NCBI RefSeq assembly: GCF_018704125.1
Contig: NZ_JAGTIS010000003.1
Span: forward strand, 1-64,000
DNA from: Metapseudomonas boanensis
Lineage (GTDB): Bacteria > Pseudomonadota > Gammaproteobacteria > Pseudomonadales > Pseudomonadaceae
Reading direction: 5' to 3'
Length of the DNA stretch: 64,000 nt
Both the position numbers and the translations under genes were made by a program. A model generated the notes under the pieces. It had not been told where the DNA came from, made no database searches, and saw nothing but the letters and a program-made list of their open reading frames with translations. Of this stretch, positions 54,126 through 62,033 are shown piece after piece. Position 1 is the stretch's first letter. Each line of letters begins with the position of its first letter.

Positions 54126-54854
54126 TTGCTCCAGTCTGTCTCTCGATACAGTTTTTCCAATGTCCTCTGGCGGGTGATTGCGATCACCACGCTCAGCACC
54201 GGCATGCTGTTCGGCGCCGCCGAAGCCAAGGCAGCCTGGAGTTTCGACCAGGTGCTGCGCAAGGCAGAGAAACGCTATGGGCGCACGGCCCCGGCCAAGG
54301 ATCGCCTCCAGGCCTGGCACGACCTGATCGAGAACAGCTCGCCATTGTCCGAACTGGACAAGCTCCATGCGGTGAACCGCCACATCAACCAGCAGGTGAG
54401 CTTCAGTGACGACCTCGCGCTGTGGAAGCGCAAGGATTACTGGGCCACCCCAGTCGAAACCCTGGCCAAGGGTGCGGGGGACTGCGAGGACTTTGTCCTG
54501 GCCAAGTACTTCAGCCTGCTCCAGCTCGGCATTCCCCAGCACAAGCTGCGCATTACCTATTCCCGGGTACTGAAGCAGAATCAGGCGCATATGGTGCTGA
54601 CCTACTACGCAAGCCCCGAGTCAGAGCCCCTGGTGCTGGACAATCTGGTGGACAACATCCGCCCTGTCTCGGAGCGGGACGACCTCGCCCTGCTCTACGC
54701 CTTCGATGCAGAACAACTCTTCTCCATCGACGCAGGCCGCTTCCAGCACGTGGGCGACACCTCGCGCCTGCCGTTCTGGCAGGCGCTGCTGGAGCGGATG
54801 CGCCACGAAGGTTTCAACCTGGCGCAACTGCAAGGCGCGCCGGGAGGTGCCTGA
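54126..54854 (+). CDS. LapG-like transglutaminase-fold cysteine protease
   Basis: The 242-residue protein has an N-terminal hydrophobic segment (VIAITTLSTGMLFGAAEAKA) for export and a bacterial transglutaminase-like cysteine protease domain. The catalytic Cys is in KGAGDCEDFVLAKY, the His in NQAHMVLTYY and the Asp in PLVLDNLVD. LapG cleaves the LapA adhesin from the cell surface when c-di-GMP is low. Its usual partner lapD is not next to it. The start is not an ATG: TTG codons at 54117 and 54126 are available, and 54126 is preferred because it is nine bases after GGAGG. The gene ends three bases from the convergent fadD3. Confidence 0.78.
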   Translation: MLQSVSRYSFSNVLWRVIAITTLSTGMLFGAAEAKAAWSFDQVLRKAEKRYGRTAPAKDRLQAWHDLIENSSPLSELDKLHAVNRHINQQVSFSDDLALWKRKDYWATPVETLAKGAGDCEDFVLAKYFSLLQLGIPQHKLRITYSRVLKQNQAHMVLTYYASPESEPLVLDNLVDNIRPVSERDDLALLYAFDAEQLFSIDAGRFQHVGDTSRLPFWQALLERMRHEGFNLAQLQGAPGGA

Positions 54855-54857
54855 TCG

Positions 54858-56420
54858 TCAACAGCGCAGCTCGCCCTTGAGCACCTTGCCAGCCGCGTTG
54901 AGCGGCAAGGTTGTGACGACCTGCACGCTGCGCGGAACCTTGTAGTTGGCCATCCGGTCGCGGCTCCAGGCGATCAACTCATCGGCCGCCAGGCTGGTGC
55001 CAGGGCGCACTATCACATAGGCCTTGCCGACTTCCCCTAGGCGCTCATCGGCAATACCGACCACAGCCGCCTGGGCGACCGCCGGATGCTCCATGAGCAG
55101 GCGTTCGACCTCTGCCGGATAGCAGTTGAAACCACCGACGATGAACATGTCCTTGAGCCGATCGGTGATCCGCAGGTAACCGCACTCGTCGAGCACGCCC
55201 ACATCGCCGGTATGCAGCCAGCCCTGCGCATCGATAGCCTCCAGGGTCGCCTGCGGGTCATTGAAGTACCCCTTCATCAGGTTGTAGCCACGGATCAGCA
55301 CCTCGCCCGGCTGGCCGGTCGGCACCGGATTGCCCTCGGCATCCACGCAACGCACCTCGATATCATCGAGTGGCCGGCCACAGGTACTGGCAACGGTCTG
55401 CGCATCGTCACCGGGCCGGCAAACAGTCGTCAGGCCACAGCTCTCGGTCAGGCCATAGGCCGTGACCACGCTCTTGAAGCCCAGCTCCTCGCTCATCCGC
55501 TGTACCAGGATAGGCGGCACCGAAGCAGCCCCCGTGACGGCCACGCGCAACGAGGACAAGTCGAAATCGCCGCGACGAGGATGGTCCAGCATGGCGGAAT
55601 AGAGCGCTGGCGGCCCGGGCAGGAAACTCACCCGATCCTGTTCGATACGCTGCAACACGGCTTCAGCGTCGAAGGTCCGCTGCGGCAGTATGGTCGCCCC
55701 ACGGATGAGAGCGGCAAGCCAGCCGGCCTTGAAGCCGAAGGCATGGAAGAACGGGTTGACGATCAGGTAACGGTCGCCGGCCTGGAGGCCAACGATCTCG
55801 CTCCAGTTGTCGAACAGTCGCAGGTTCTGGCCATGGGCACAGAGCACGCCTTTGGGGTAGCCCGTGGTGCCGGAGGTGAACATCAGGTCGGAGAGGCTGT
55901 CGCCATCGAGGGCGGCGATACGCTGCTCCAGCGCTTGATCGGGCACCTCCTCGGCCAGGGCGAGGAAGCCCTGCCAGGTAAAGTCGCCTTCCCGCGCATG
56001 CTCGAAGACAATTGTCTGCATGAGGCCGTCCAGAGACTGCTCCGCCAGCAGGTCGGGGTAGTAACTGCCGAGAAACTCGCCAACGCTGAACAGCACGCGC
56101 GCACCGCTACGCCTGAGAATATCCGCGGCCTCGCCGCCCTTCATGCGGGTACTCAGCGGCACAAGCACGGCCCCTGCCATCAGGCTTCCCAGGGCGGCCA
56201 CCAACCAGTGATGGCTGTTCGGCGCCCAGATCGCGACGCGCTCGCCCGGCTCTAGGCCGAGGCTCAGCAATGCCCGGCCGGCAGCGCGGCTGAGGCGCTC
56301 CAATTCCGCATAGCTGATCTTGAGCTCGCCATCATCGATGGCGAGCTGTTGCGCATGACGACGGGCAGACAGCGCGAGCGCAGCGGGAATGGTTTGGGGT
56401 TTAGCGGCGGGCAGACTCAT
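54858..56420 (-). CDS. fadD3: FadD3-like HIP-CoA synthetase
   Basis: The 520-residue acyl-CoA synthetase has the ATP loop LMFTSGTTGYPKG near residues 178-190, TAYGLTESCGLTTVCRPGDD, GWLHTGDVG and the C-terminal PLNAAGKVLKGELR lysine. It agrees with actinobacterial FadD3 in distinctive places: VLCAHGQNLRL, NPFFHAFGFKAGWLAAL, FLPGPPALYSAMLDHP and LKDMFIVGGFNCYPAEVE. FadD3 activates the indane propionate left after ring A/B cleavage, the entry to C/D-ring breakdown. It is the last gene of the kshA operon and overlaps the OYE gene by four bases. Confidence 0.88.
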   Translation of the reverse strand: MSLPAAKPQTIPAALALSARRHAQQLAIDDGELKISYAELERLSRAAGRALLSLGLEPGERVAIWAPNSHHWLVAALGSLMAGAVLVPLSTRMKGGEAADILRRSGARVLFSVGEFLGSYYPDLLAEQSLDGLMQTIVFEHAREGDFTWQGFLALAEEVPDQALEQRIAALDGDSLSDLMFTSGTTGYPKGVLCAHGQNLRLFDNWSEIVGLQAGDRYLIVNPFFHAFGFKAGWLAALIRGATILPQRTFDAEAVLQRIEQDRVSFLPGPPALYSAMLDHPRRGDFDLSSLRVAVTGAASVPPILVQRMSEELGFKSVVTAYGLTESCGLTTVCRPGDDAQTVASTCGRPLDDIEVRCVDAEGNPVPTGQPGEVLIRGYNLMKGYFNDPQATLEAIDAQGWLHTGDVGVLDECGYLRITDRLKDMFIVGGFNCYPAEVERLLMEHPAVAQAAVVGIADERLGEVGKAYVIVRPGTSLAADELIAWSRDRMANYKVPRSVQVVTTLPLNAAGKVLKGELRC

Positions 56421-57535
56421 GTACGGAGGTCCTGCGTGTTGGCGACTTCACCCAGGGCCGGATAGTCGGTGAAACCGCGAGCACCTGGGGTGTAGAGCGT
56501 GGAACGATCGAATTCGGCGAGCGCGCGCTGCTTGCGCAGGCGCTCCACCAGGTCGGGGTTGGCAATGAAATGACGCGCGAAGGAAACAGCCTCACCCATG
56601 CCGGCGTCTATGGCCTGCGCGGCACTGCGGCCATCGAATCCGTCGTTGAGGACCAGCGCCCCCCGGAAATGGCGGCGGGCCAGGGCAAAGGCATCGAGAC
56701 CTGGCTGCGGTGAACGGCTGACCTGGACATAAGCCAGGCCCAGCGGGTCAATCGCGTCGAGCAGGGCACCGTAGGTGGCAGCCGGGTCATCGTCCTGCAT
56801 GTCGTTGTAGGGGTTACCGGGAATGATCCGCAGGCCGACCCGGCCGGCACCGATGGTTTCGCTCAATGCCTCGAGGGTTTCAACCACGAAACGGATGCGC
56901 TTTTGCAGCGAGCCGCCATAGCCATCCTGCCGCTGGTTGCTGCAGGCCATGAGGAACTGCATCGGCAGATACCCGCTGCTGCAGTGCAACTCGACACCAT
57001 CGAATCCCGCTGCACGGGCATTCTGCGCAGCCTGCCGATACTCCTCGATCACCTTGACGATCTCCGAGGCTTCCAAGGCGCGCGGCACGTCCATCGGCAC
57101 CATGCCGTGGCTGTCGCTGAACAGGCTGCCGCGCGCGGCGATAGCCGATGGCGCGACGGTTTCGGCGTCAGCCGCCTTGTTGTAGCGGGTGGCGACACGC
57201 CCCACGTGCATCAGTTGCAGGACCGTGCTGGCCCCGCCCCGCTGCTGCACCTGCGAGGTAACCCGGCGCCAGCCATCGACCTGCTGTGGCGTGACGATTC
57301 CCGGTGTGCGGCAGTAACCCTTGCCGTCCGGGCTTGGATAGGTGCCTTCGGCCACGATCAGGCCAGCATCCGCACGCTGGCCGTAGTAGGCCACATGCAG
57401 CTCGCTCGGCGCATCGAAGGCGTCTGCGCGGCTGCGGGTCATTGGCGCCATGACGATGCGGTTGGCCAGGCGCAACTCGCCCAGTTGAACCGGTTCGAAC
57501 AGCCTGTCGAGGCTGGCTGGGGCAAGGCTCGACAT
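56417..57535 (-). CDS. Old-yellow-enzyme family ene-reductase with an altered active-site pair
   Basis: The 372-residue protein is an FMN-dependent OYE: RIVMAPMTRSRAD at the start, GKGYCRTPGIVTPQQVDGWR, and YGGSLQKRIRF. Members reduce activated C=C bonds, and in a steroid operon a 4-ene- or 1-ene-3-ketone is a natural candidate. The substrate-binding motif, usually HxxN or HxxH, reads H184-C-S-S187 here, so the second side chain that holds the carbonyl oxygen is a serine. The following Tyr189 is kept. It is coupled to the SnoaL-like gene by a one-base TGATG overlap and to fadD3 by a four-base overlap. Confidence 0.82.
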   Translation of the reverse strand: MSSLAPASLDRLFEPVQLGELRLANRIVMAPMTRSRADAFDAPSELHVAYYGQRADAGLIVAEGTYPSPDGKGYCRTPGIVTPQQVDGWRRVTSQVQQRGGASTVLQLMHVGRVATRYNKAADAETVAPSAIAARGSLFSDSHGMVPMDVPRALEASEIVKVIEEYRQAAQNARAAGFDGVELHCSSGYLPMQFLMACSNQRQDGYGGSLQKRIRFVVETLEALSETIGAGRVGLRIIPGNPYNDMQDDDPAATYGALLDAIDPLGLAYVQVSRSPQPGLDAFALARRHFRGALVLNDGFDGRSAAQAIDAGMGEAVSFARHFIANPDLVERLRKQRALAEFDRSTLYTPGARGFTDYPALGEVANTQDLRT

Positions 57536-58161
57536 CAGCGGACCCTCACCTTCGGCGCAGACGAACCGCGCCGCATCCGCTCGAGGAAGGCATCCAGCGG
57601 AGCCGGCTCGGCGACTTCCGGCAGCGCATCGCCGGGCTTGTTGTTCCAGAAAGTTTTCCAGCTAGGCCAGAGCTCATGCCAGGAACCGTCATAGGGCTCA
57701 CGGCCCGGCCAGCGCATCTTCTTCTCGCCAATCGGCGGGCGATTCAGGTCGCTGGCATACAGGTAGCACGGCAGGCGGCGACGGAAGTACCAGCGTCCGT
57801 CGATGCGCTGGTAGTCGTCCCAATAGAGCATCTGCATGATCACCCAATCGGGCCCGGCCTCGTGCTCGTTCTTCGAATAGACCACGCCACTGGCGTTGTC
57901 CGGATCCTTGAACTCGATGATATGGCCACCGATATGGTGCGAGGTGGTGCTGAACTGCAGGCGCAGGGTGTCGTCGATCCAGGCCTTCAGATGGGCGCGG
58001 CCGATCTTGTCCTGGCCCACCTTGATGTCTTCGGGGAACAGCCCGACCCAGGCGTCGAGGTCGCGCATATCCAGGGCCAAGGCGTACTTGGCCGGCAGCA
58101 TACGGATTTCCTCCAGCGACTCCAGGCGGTCCAGCCGGGCCTGCAATGTTGGCTCGTTCAT
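57535..58161 (-). CDS. SnoaL/NTF2-like protein, long form
   Basis: The 208-residue protein has a SnoaL-type fold pattern: LDRLESLEEIRMLPAKYALALDMRD, WVGLFPEDIKVG, then TSHHIGGHIIEF and a WYFRRRLPCYLY sheet. A C-terminal extension of about 60 residues is rich in Trp and Pro (WHELWPSWKTFW). Members of this group are often annotated near steroid and aromatic genes without a function. It lies between an SDR and the OYE-like gene. Being coupled to an ene-reductase and an SDR, it may isomerise or dehydrate a steroid enone. Confidence 0.72.
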   Translation of the reverse strand: MNEPTLQARLDRLESLEEIRMLPAKYALALDMRDLDAWVGLFPEDIKVGQDKIGRAHLKAWIDDTLRLQFSTTSHHIGGHIIEFKDPDNASGVVYSKNEHEAGPDWVIMQMLYWDDYQRIDGRWYFRRRLPCYLYASDLNRPPIGEKKMRWPGREPYDGSWHELWPSWKTFWNNKPGDALPEVAEPAPLDAFLERMRRGSSAPKVRVR

Positions 58162-58175
58162 GGCGATCTCCCGGA

Positions 58176-58940
58176 TCAACGCTGCGAGGAAATGTTGCCG
58201 CCGTCGACAACGATTTCCGCAGCGTTGATGTAGCTGGCCTCGTCGGACAGCAGGAAGCGCACTACGCGGCCGATTTCCTGCGGCTGGCCAAGGCGGCCGA
58301 GGAGAATGCGCCGCTCGAAGAAGCCAGGTCGCGCAGCTGCGATCGGCTCGACCATCGGCGTGAGGATCTGCCCCGGCGACACCGAGTTGACGCGGATGCC
58401 ATCGGCGCCAAGGGCATCGGCCATCGAGCGAACCATCGACAGCATCCCGCCCTTGGAGGCGCTGTAGGAAGGAATCAACCCATTACCCAGGGTGGCGTTG
58501 ATCGAGGCGATGCCGACCACGGCGGAACCCGGATTGGCGCGCAGATCAGGCAGCATCGCCTGCACCAGCAGCGCCATGGCGCGCAGGTTGACGTTCAACA
58601 CCAGGTCCCAGCTGTCCGCCGTCAGATTTTCCAGGCCAGTCTGGTCGACCACCCCAGCGGCGTGCACCAGACCGCCCGGCGCCCCGAGTTCCGCACGGGT
58701 CTGTGCCAGCGCCGGGGCGATGGCCGCCGGATCACGCAGGTCGATGCCCAACCCCAGGCACGGCACGCCGTACTGCTCGGAAAGCCGTGCAGCCACGGCT
58801 TGCGCCTTGTCGGCCTGCAGGTCCCAGATGGCGACAGGGCGCTTCACCGCTGCCAGTGCCTCGGCGGTGGCCTCACCGATACCGGAGGCGCCACCGGTCA
58901 CCAGCACCGGGCTAGCAGGAGAATTCAGTTTGATATCCAT
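58176..58940 (-). CDS. SDR in the kshA operon (third of three)
   Basis: The 254-residue classical SDR has TGGASGIGEATAEAL, then WDLQADKAQAV with Asp at the end of strand 2, which favours NAD over NADP. It also has VHAAGVVDQTG in place of NNAG, the catalytic Ser in IASINA, and YSASK. It should oxidise a hydroxyl group of a steroid. It lies three bases after the previous SDR and 14 before the SnoaL-like gene. Confidence 0.82.
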   Translation of the reverse strand: MDIKLNSPASPVLVTGGASGIGEATAEALAAVKRPVAIWDLQADKAQAVAARLSEQYGVPCLGLGIDLRDPAAIAPALAQTRAELGAPGGLVHAAGVVDQTGLENLTADSWDLVLNVNLRAMALLVQAMLPDLRANPGSAVVGIASINATLGNGLIPSYSASKGGMLSMVRSMADALGADGIRVNSVSPGQILTPMVEPIAAARPGFFERRILLGRLGQPQEIGRVVRFLLSDEASYINAAEIVVDGGNISSQR

Positions 58941-58943
58941 GGG

Positions 58944-59765
58944 TCACGCCTCACTTGGAATTGATCTGATTTCAGTGGAGGTCGCCGAGGTGTAGTCGCT
59001 GGCGCCAACGTTAAGTTCACAGGTCTTGCCACCATCGACCACCAGGGTCTGGCCGGTGATGTAGGAGGATTCGTCCGAGGCCAGGAAGAGAATCGCGTTG
59101 GCGACTTCCTCGGGCTCGCCGATGCGGCGCAGCGGCACAGCCCGCGCCGTCCCCTCGATCATCTGTTCACTGCGCATCGCCTCACGGGTGCCCTCGCTCC
59201 AGACGATGCCGGGAATGACCACGTTGACGCGGACTTTCTCGACCGCGCCCTCCAGGGCCGCCGCGCGGCTGAAGTTGACTACCCCGGCTTTGGCCGCGCC
59301 GTAGGCGCTGAGACCCGGACTGCCGAGCAGGCCGGCGACGGAGCCCATATTGATGATCGAGCCGCCCTTGCCCTGCATCACCCGCATCGCCGCGCGGGTG
59401 CCGAAGAAGGCCACATCGAGGCTGCCGCGCAGGCTCTTGTGCCACTCCTCGGTGGAAAGGCCCACCAGCGGACCCCAGGTGTAGTTCACCGCGTTGTTGA
59501 CCATGATGTCGAAACGACCAAAACGCTCCAGGGTGGTGCTGACGGCGCGATCCACCGCCTGCTCATCGGTGACGTCGGTCTGCACCCAGTCGGCGTCCCC
59601 ACCCTGCTCGCGTATCTCCGCCACCACAGCTTCCAGCGGTGCCTGGCGGCGTCCGCAGAGCATCACCTTGGCGCCCTGGGCGGCGAACATCCTGGCCGCC
59701 GCGGCACCGATCCCAGTCCCCGCGCCACTGATCAGCGCCACCTTGCCTTGCAGTCGTCCAGTCAT
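58944..59765 (-). CDS. SDR in the kshA operon (second of three)
   Basis: The 273-residue SDR has SGAGTGIGAAAARMFAAQGA, CGRRQAPLEAV with Arg residues after strand 2 that favour NADPH, NNAVNYTWGP in place of NNAG, MGSVAG with the catalytic Ser, and YGAAK. Its substrate is unknown; the NADPH preference suggests a reductase. Two other SDRs flank it with 3- and 12-base gaps, so the three probably serve different hydroxyl positions or stereoisomers. Confidence 0.82.
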   Translation of the reverse strand: MTGRLQGKVALISGAGTGIGAAAARMFAAQGAKVMLCGRRQAPLEAVVAEIREQGGDADWVQTDVTDEQAVDRAVSTTLERFGRFDIMVNNAVNYTWGPLVGLSTEEWHKSLRGSLDVAFFGTRAAMRVMQGKGGSIINMGSVAGLLGSPGLSAYGAAKAGVVNFSRAAALEGAVEKVRVNVVIPGIVWSEGTREAMRSEQMIEGTARAVPLRRIGEPEEVANAILFLASDESSYITGQTLVVDGGKTCELNVGASDYTSATSTEIRSIPSEA

Positions 59766-59777
59766 TCGAAAGTCCTC

Positions 59778-60605
59778 TTAGAGCATCATCATGCCGCCGG
59801 CGGCGGCGAGGGTTTGTCCGGTAAAGGCGCTAGCATCATCGCTGGCCAGGAACAGGCAGGTGCGGGCAATCTCCTCCGGCTCCAGCAGCCGACCCAGTGG
59901 GATGGCGCGTTCCAGGGCCTGCTGCCACTCCTTGGAGATCGACTGCATCATCGGCGTGCGGGTCGGCCCCGGGCAGATGGTGTTGACGCGGATCCCGCGC
60001 GGGCCGAGGTCGCGCGCCAGGCATTTGCCCAGGCCGATCATGGCGGCCTTGGACGCGCAGTAGGCCAGCGGCCCTTCGCCACTGAACGCCGACAGGCTGG
60101 CGATGTTGATGATCGAGCCGCAGCTGCCGCCGGCGATCATCAATCGCACCGCCGCGCGGCTGCAGTAGAAGGTGCCATTGAGGTTGATATCGACGATCCG
60201 CTGCCAGCCGGCATCGGTCAGGTCGACGATCATGTCGGTGAACACGTCGGGCTCAGCGCCCGCCGCCAACTGCTCGCTGCGCTTGGCCAGGCGCTGCTGG
60301 TACTTGTCGAAGCCATCACCCGGCACCTGGCCGAGGCCGGCGTTGTTGACCAGCACGTCGAGTCGGCCGTAGCGCTTTTCCACTTCGGCAAAGAGCCGCA
60401 CCACTGACTCGCCGTCAGCGATGTCACAGGCGGCGGCCAGGCAATCCTCGCGATTGGCCAGTCCTGCCACGGTGCGCTGTGCCGCAGCCTCGTCGATATC
60501 CACCACCACCACGCTCGCCCCTTCGGCGGCGAACAGCTCCGCCGTGGCGCGCCCCATTCCCGATCCTGCGCCGGTGACCAGCGCCACCTTGCCTTTGAGC
60601 TTCAT
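59778..60605 (-). CDS. SDR in the kshA operon (first of three)
   Basis: The 275-residue SDR has TGAGSGMGRATAELF, VVDIDEAAAQ (Asp at the end of strand 2, suggesting NAD), NNAGLGQVPGDGF, a catalytic Ser in IASLSAF and YCASK. An insertion of about 20 residues (YQQRLAKRSEQLAAGAEPD) between strand 4 and helix 5 may shape a larger pocket for a polycyclic substrate. The gene starts 52 bases after kshA. Confidence 0.82.
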   Translation of the reverse strand: MKLKGKVALVTGAGSGMGRATAELFAAEGASVVVVDIDEAAAQRTVAGLANREDCLAAACDIADGESVVRLFAEVEKRYGRLDVLVNNAGLGQVPGDGFDKYQQRLAKRSEQLAAGAEPDVFTDMIVDLTDAGWQRIVDINLNGTFYCSRAAVRLMIAGGSCGSIINIASLSAFSGEGPLAYCASKAAMIGLGKCLARDLGPRGIRVNTICPGPTRTPMMQSISKEWQQALERAIPLGRLLEPEEIARTCLFLASDDASAFTGQTLAAAGGMMML

Positions 60606-60657
60606 GTCGCTCCCCTTATGTTTTTTGTTCTGAAATGCCGTGCGCCTGAAGCTGTAC

Positions 60658-61740
60658 TCAGATCAGGTGCAGCTGGCTGCGGGCCTGTTCGGGCACTTCA
60701 TCGAGCTGGCGCCAGACGCCACCCTTGCTCTCGAAAACTTTCTTGCTCGGGGCAGGCAGATCGGCGACATCGGTGTAGAACTGCTCGTACCACTCGCGCA
60801 GTTGGTACACGGGGCCATCGCCGTCGCAGAGAATCGGCTTGTCGATGCGGGTTTTGCTGTGCCAGATCGCCACGTCCTGGAAGAACGACTTGTGCGCCTG
60901 CCCCGCGTAGCCCTCGGCGATGGCCTGGTTCTCGGCTTCGGAAAGGTGCGGCTGTTTCAGCACCTTGATCGCATAGCGCAGCTCGAAGCTGTTCTGGTCG
61001 ATCGGTACGTGGCAGTTGAGCAGCAGCGTGTCGACCGTCTGCCCGCCCGTCTTCGCAGTCATGCGGGTGATGTGATAGGCCGGCCCGAAATAGGCGCTGT
61101 CCGCGCGCAGGCCGCTGCCGAGCAGTTCGCTGTCCTCGCCCTGGAACATCTGGTAGCCCAGGTGACCGTCGAAGGTGTTGCAGAAGTAGCTGGCCGGCGA
61201 GCCATGGACCGGCCCGAAGTGCGCAACATCGGCGAGGTTGTCCACCAGTTCGCGGCAGTTGGTCTGGATCACCATCTTGCGCATCATCCATTCGGTCCAG
61301 TCGGCCGAATAACAGGCCTCGATACGGGGAATCTCGACCGCCGGGTCCGGCGCATTGCCTTCTGCGTCATGCCAGACGAACAGCAACTGGTTCTTCTCCA
61401 GAGTCGACCACGCCTTGACCTTTGCCCGTGCCGGCACGCGCTTGCAGTACGGAATGGACGTGCACTTACCATCGCTACCCCACTTCCAGTGGTGGAAGGG
61501 GCAGACCACGCTGTCGCCCTCCACATGCCCACCGGCGAGGTCCGCGCCCATGTGCGGGCAGTAGCCATCGAGGATGTGCATCGCGCCATCCTCGCCCCGG
61601 AAAGCCACGAGCCGGGTGCCGAAGATGTTGAGCGGATGGGGTTTGCCGTCGGCGTAATCGGCCACCAGGCCGAGGCAGTGCCAGCCGCGGGCGAAGCGTC
61701 GTGCAGATACGGTGCCATGATCGGGAGTCGACCGTTCCAT
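60658..61740 (-). CDS. kshA: 3-ketosteroid 9alpha-hydroxylase, oxygenase component KshA
   Basis: The 360-residue Rieske oxygenase has Rieske ligands Cys61, His63, Cys80 and His83 (GYCPHMGADL, VCPFHHWKW). Its mononuclear-iron site lies in DNLADVAHFGPVH, with His174 and His179. KshA-specific blocks are RFARGWHCLG, SYFGPAYHI-like AYFGPAYHITRMT, LLNCHVPIDQNSFELRYAIKV, and VAIWHSKTRIDKPILCDGDGPVYQLREWY. It hydroxylates C9 of 4-ene-3-keto steroids, leading to opening of ring B. It needs the reductase KshB, which is not in the window. It is the first gene of a seven-gene operon ending with fadD3. Confidence 0.9.
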   Translation of the reverse strand: MERSTPDHGTVSARRFARGWHCLGLVADYADGKPHPLNIFGTRLVAFRGEDGAMHILDGYCPHMGADLAGGHVEGDSVVCPFHHWKWGSDGKCTSIPYCKRVPARAKVKAWSTLEKNQLLFVWHDAEGNAPDPAVEIPRIEACYSADWTEWMMRKMVIQTNCRELVDNLADVAHFGPVHGSPASYFCNTFDGHLGYQMFQGEDSELLGSGLRADSAYFGPAYHITRMTAKTGGQTVDTLLLNCHVPIDQNSFELRYAIKVLKQPHLSEAENQAIAEGYAGQAHKSFFQDVAIWHSKTRIDKPILCDGDGPVYQLREWYEQFYTDVADLPAPSKKVFESKGGVWRQLDEVPEQARSQLHLI

Positions 61741-61801
61741 GCTGCTCTCCTGAAGGTGATGGATGTCGACTCGAACTATTGTGCAATGCCAGGCCCCGAA
61801 C

Positions 61802-61820
61802 ATCCCTGCCAGGGACTAGC
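61802..61820 (-). promoter_or_regulatory. Candidate steroid-regulon operator, site 5 (kshA promoter)
   Basis: ATCCCTGCCAGGGACTAGC shares ATC and the whole GGACTAGC half with site 1 at the same spacing, 62 bases before kshA. The left half differs. Confidence 0.45.
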
Positions 61821-61892
61821 CCACACGGGTTAGACCTCGCACAGAAGCCGCGCGCCAGAGCCCTACGGACCACCCTGCGCACTCCGCCTCAG

Positions 61893-62033
61893 GCGCGAAC
61901 TTGCTCGCGAACATGAAACCGCTTTCGCCAGCAAGCTGGCTCCTACAACGCCTGCCGACATCCCCCCCCCGTAGGAGCGAGCTTGCTCGCGAACCTGCTC
62001 TCCCGGATTCGCCAGCAAGCTGGCTCCTACAGG
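61893..62033. repeat. Array of three REP units
   Basis: GCGAACTTGCTCGCGAAC, TTCGCCAGCAAGCTGGCTCCTAC (twice) and GTAGGAGCGAGCTTGCTCGCGAA alternate in orientation. The array enters the 3' end of the DHH gene. Confidence 0.75.
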
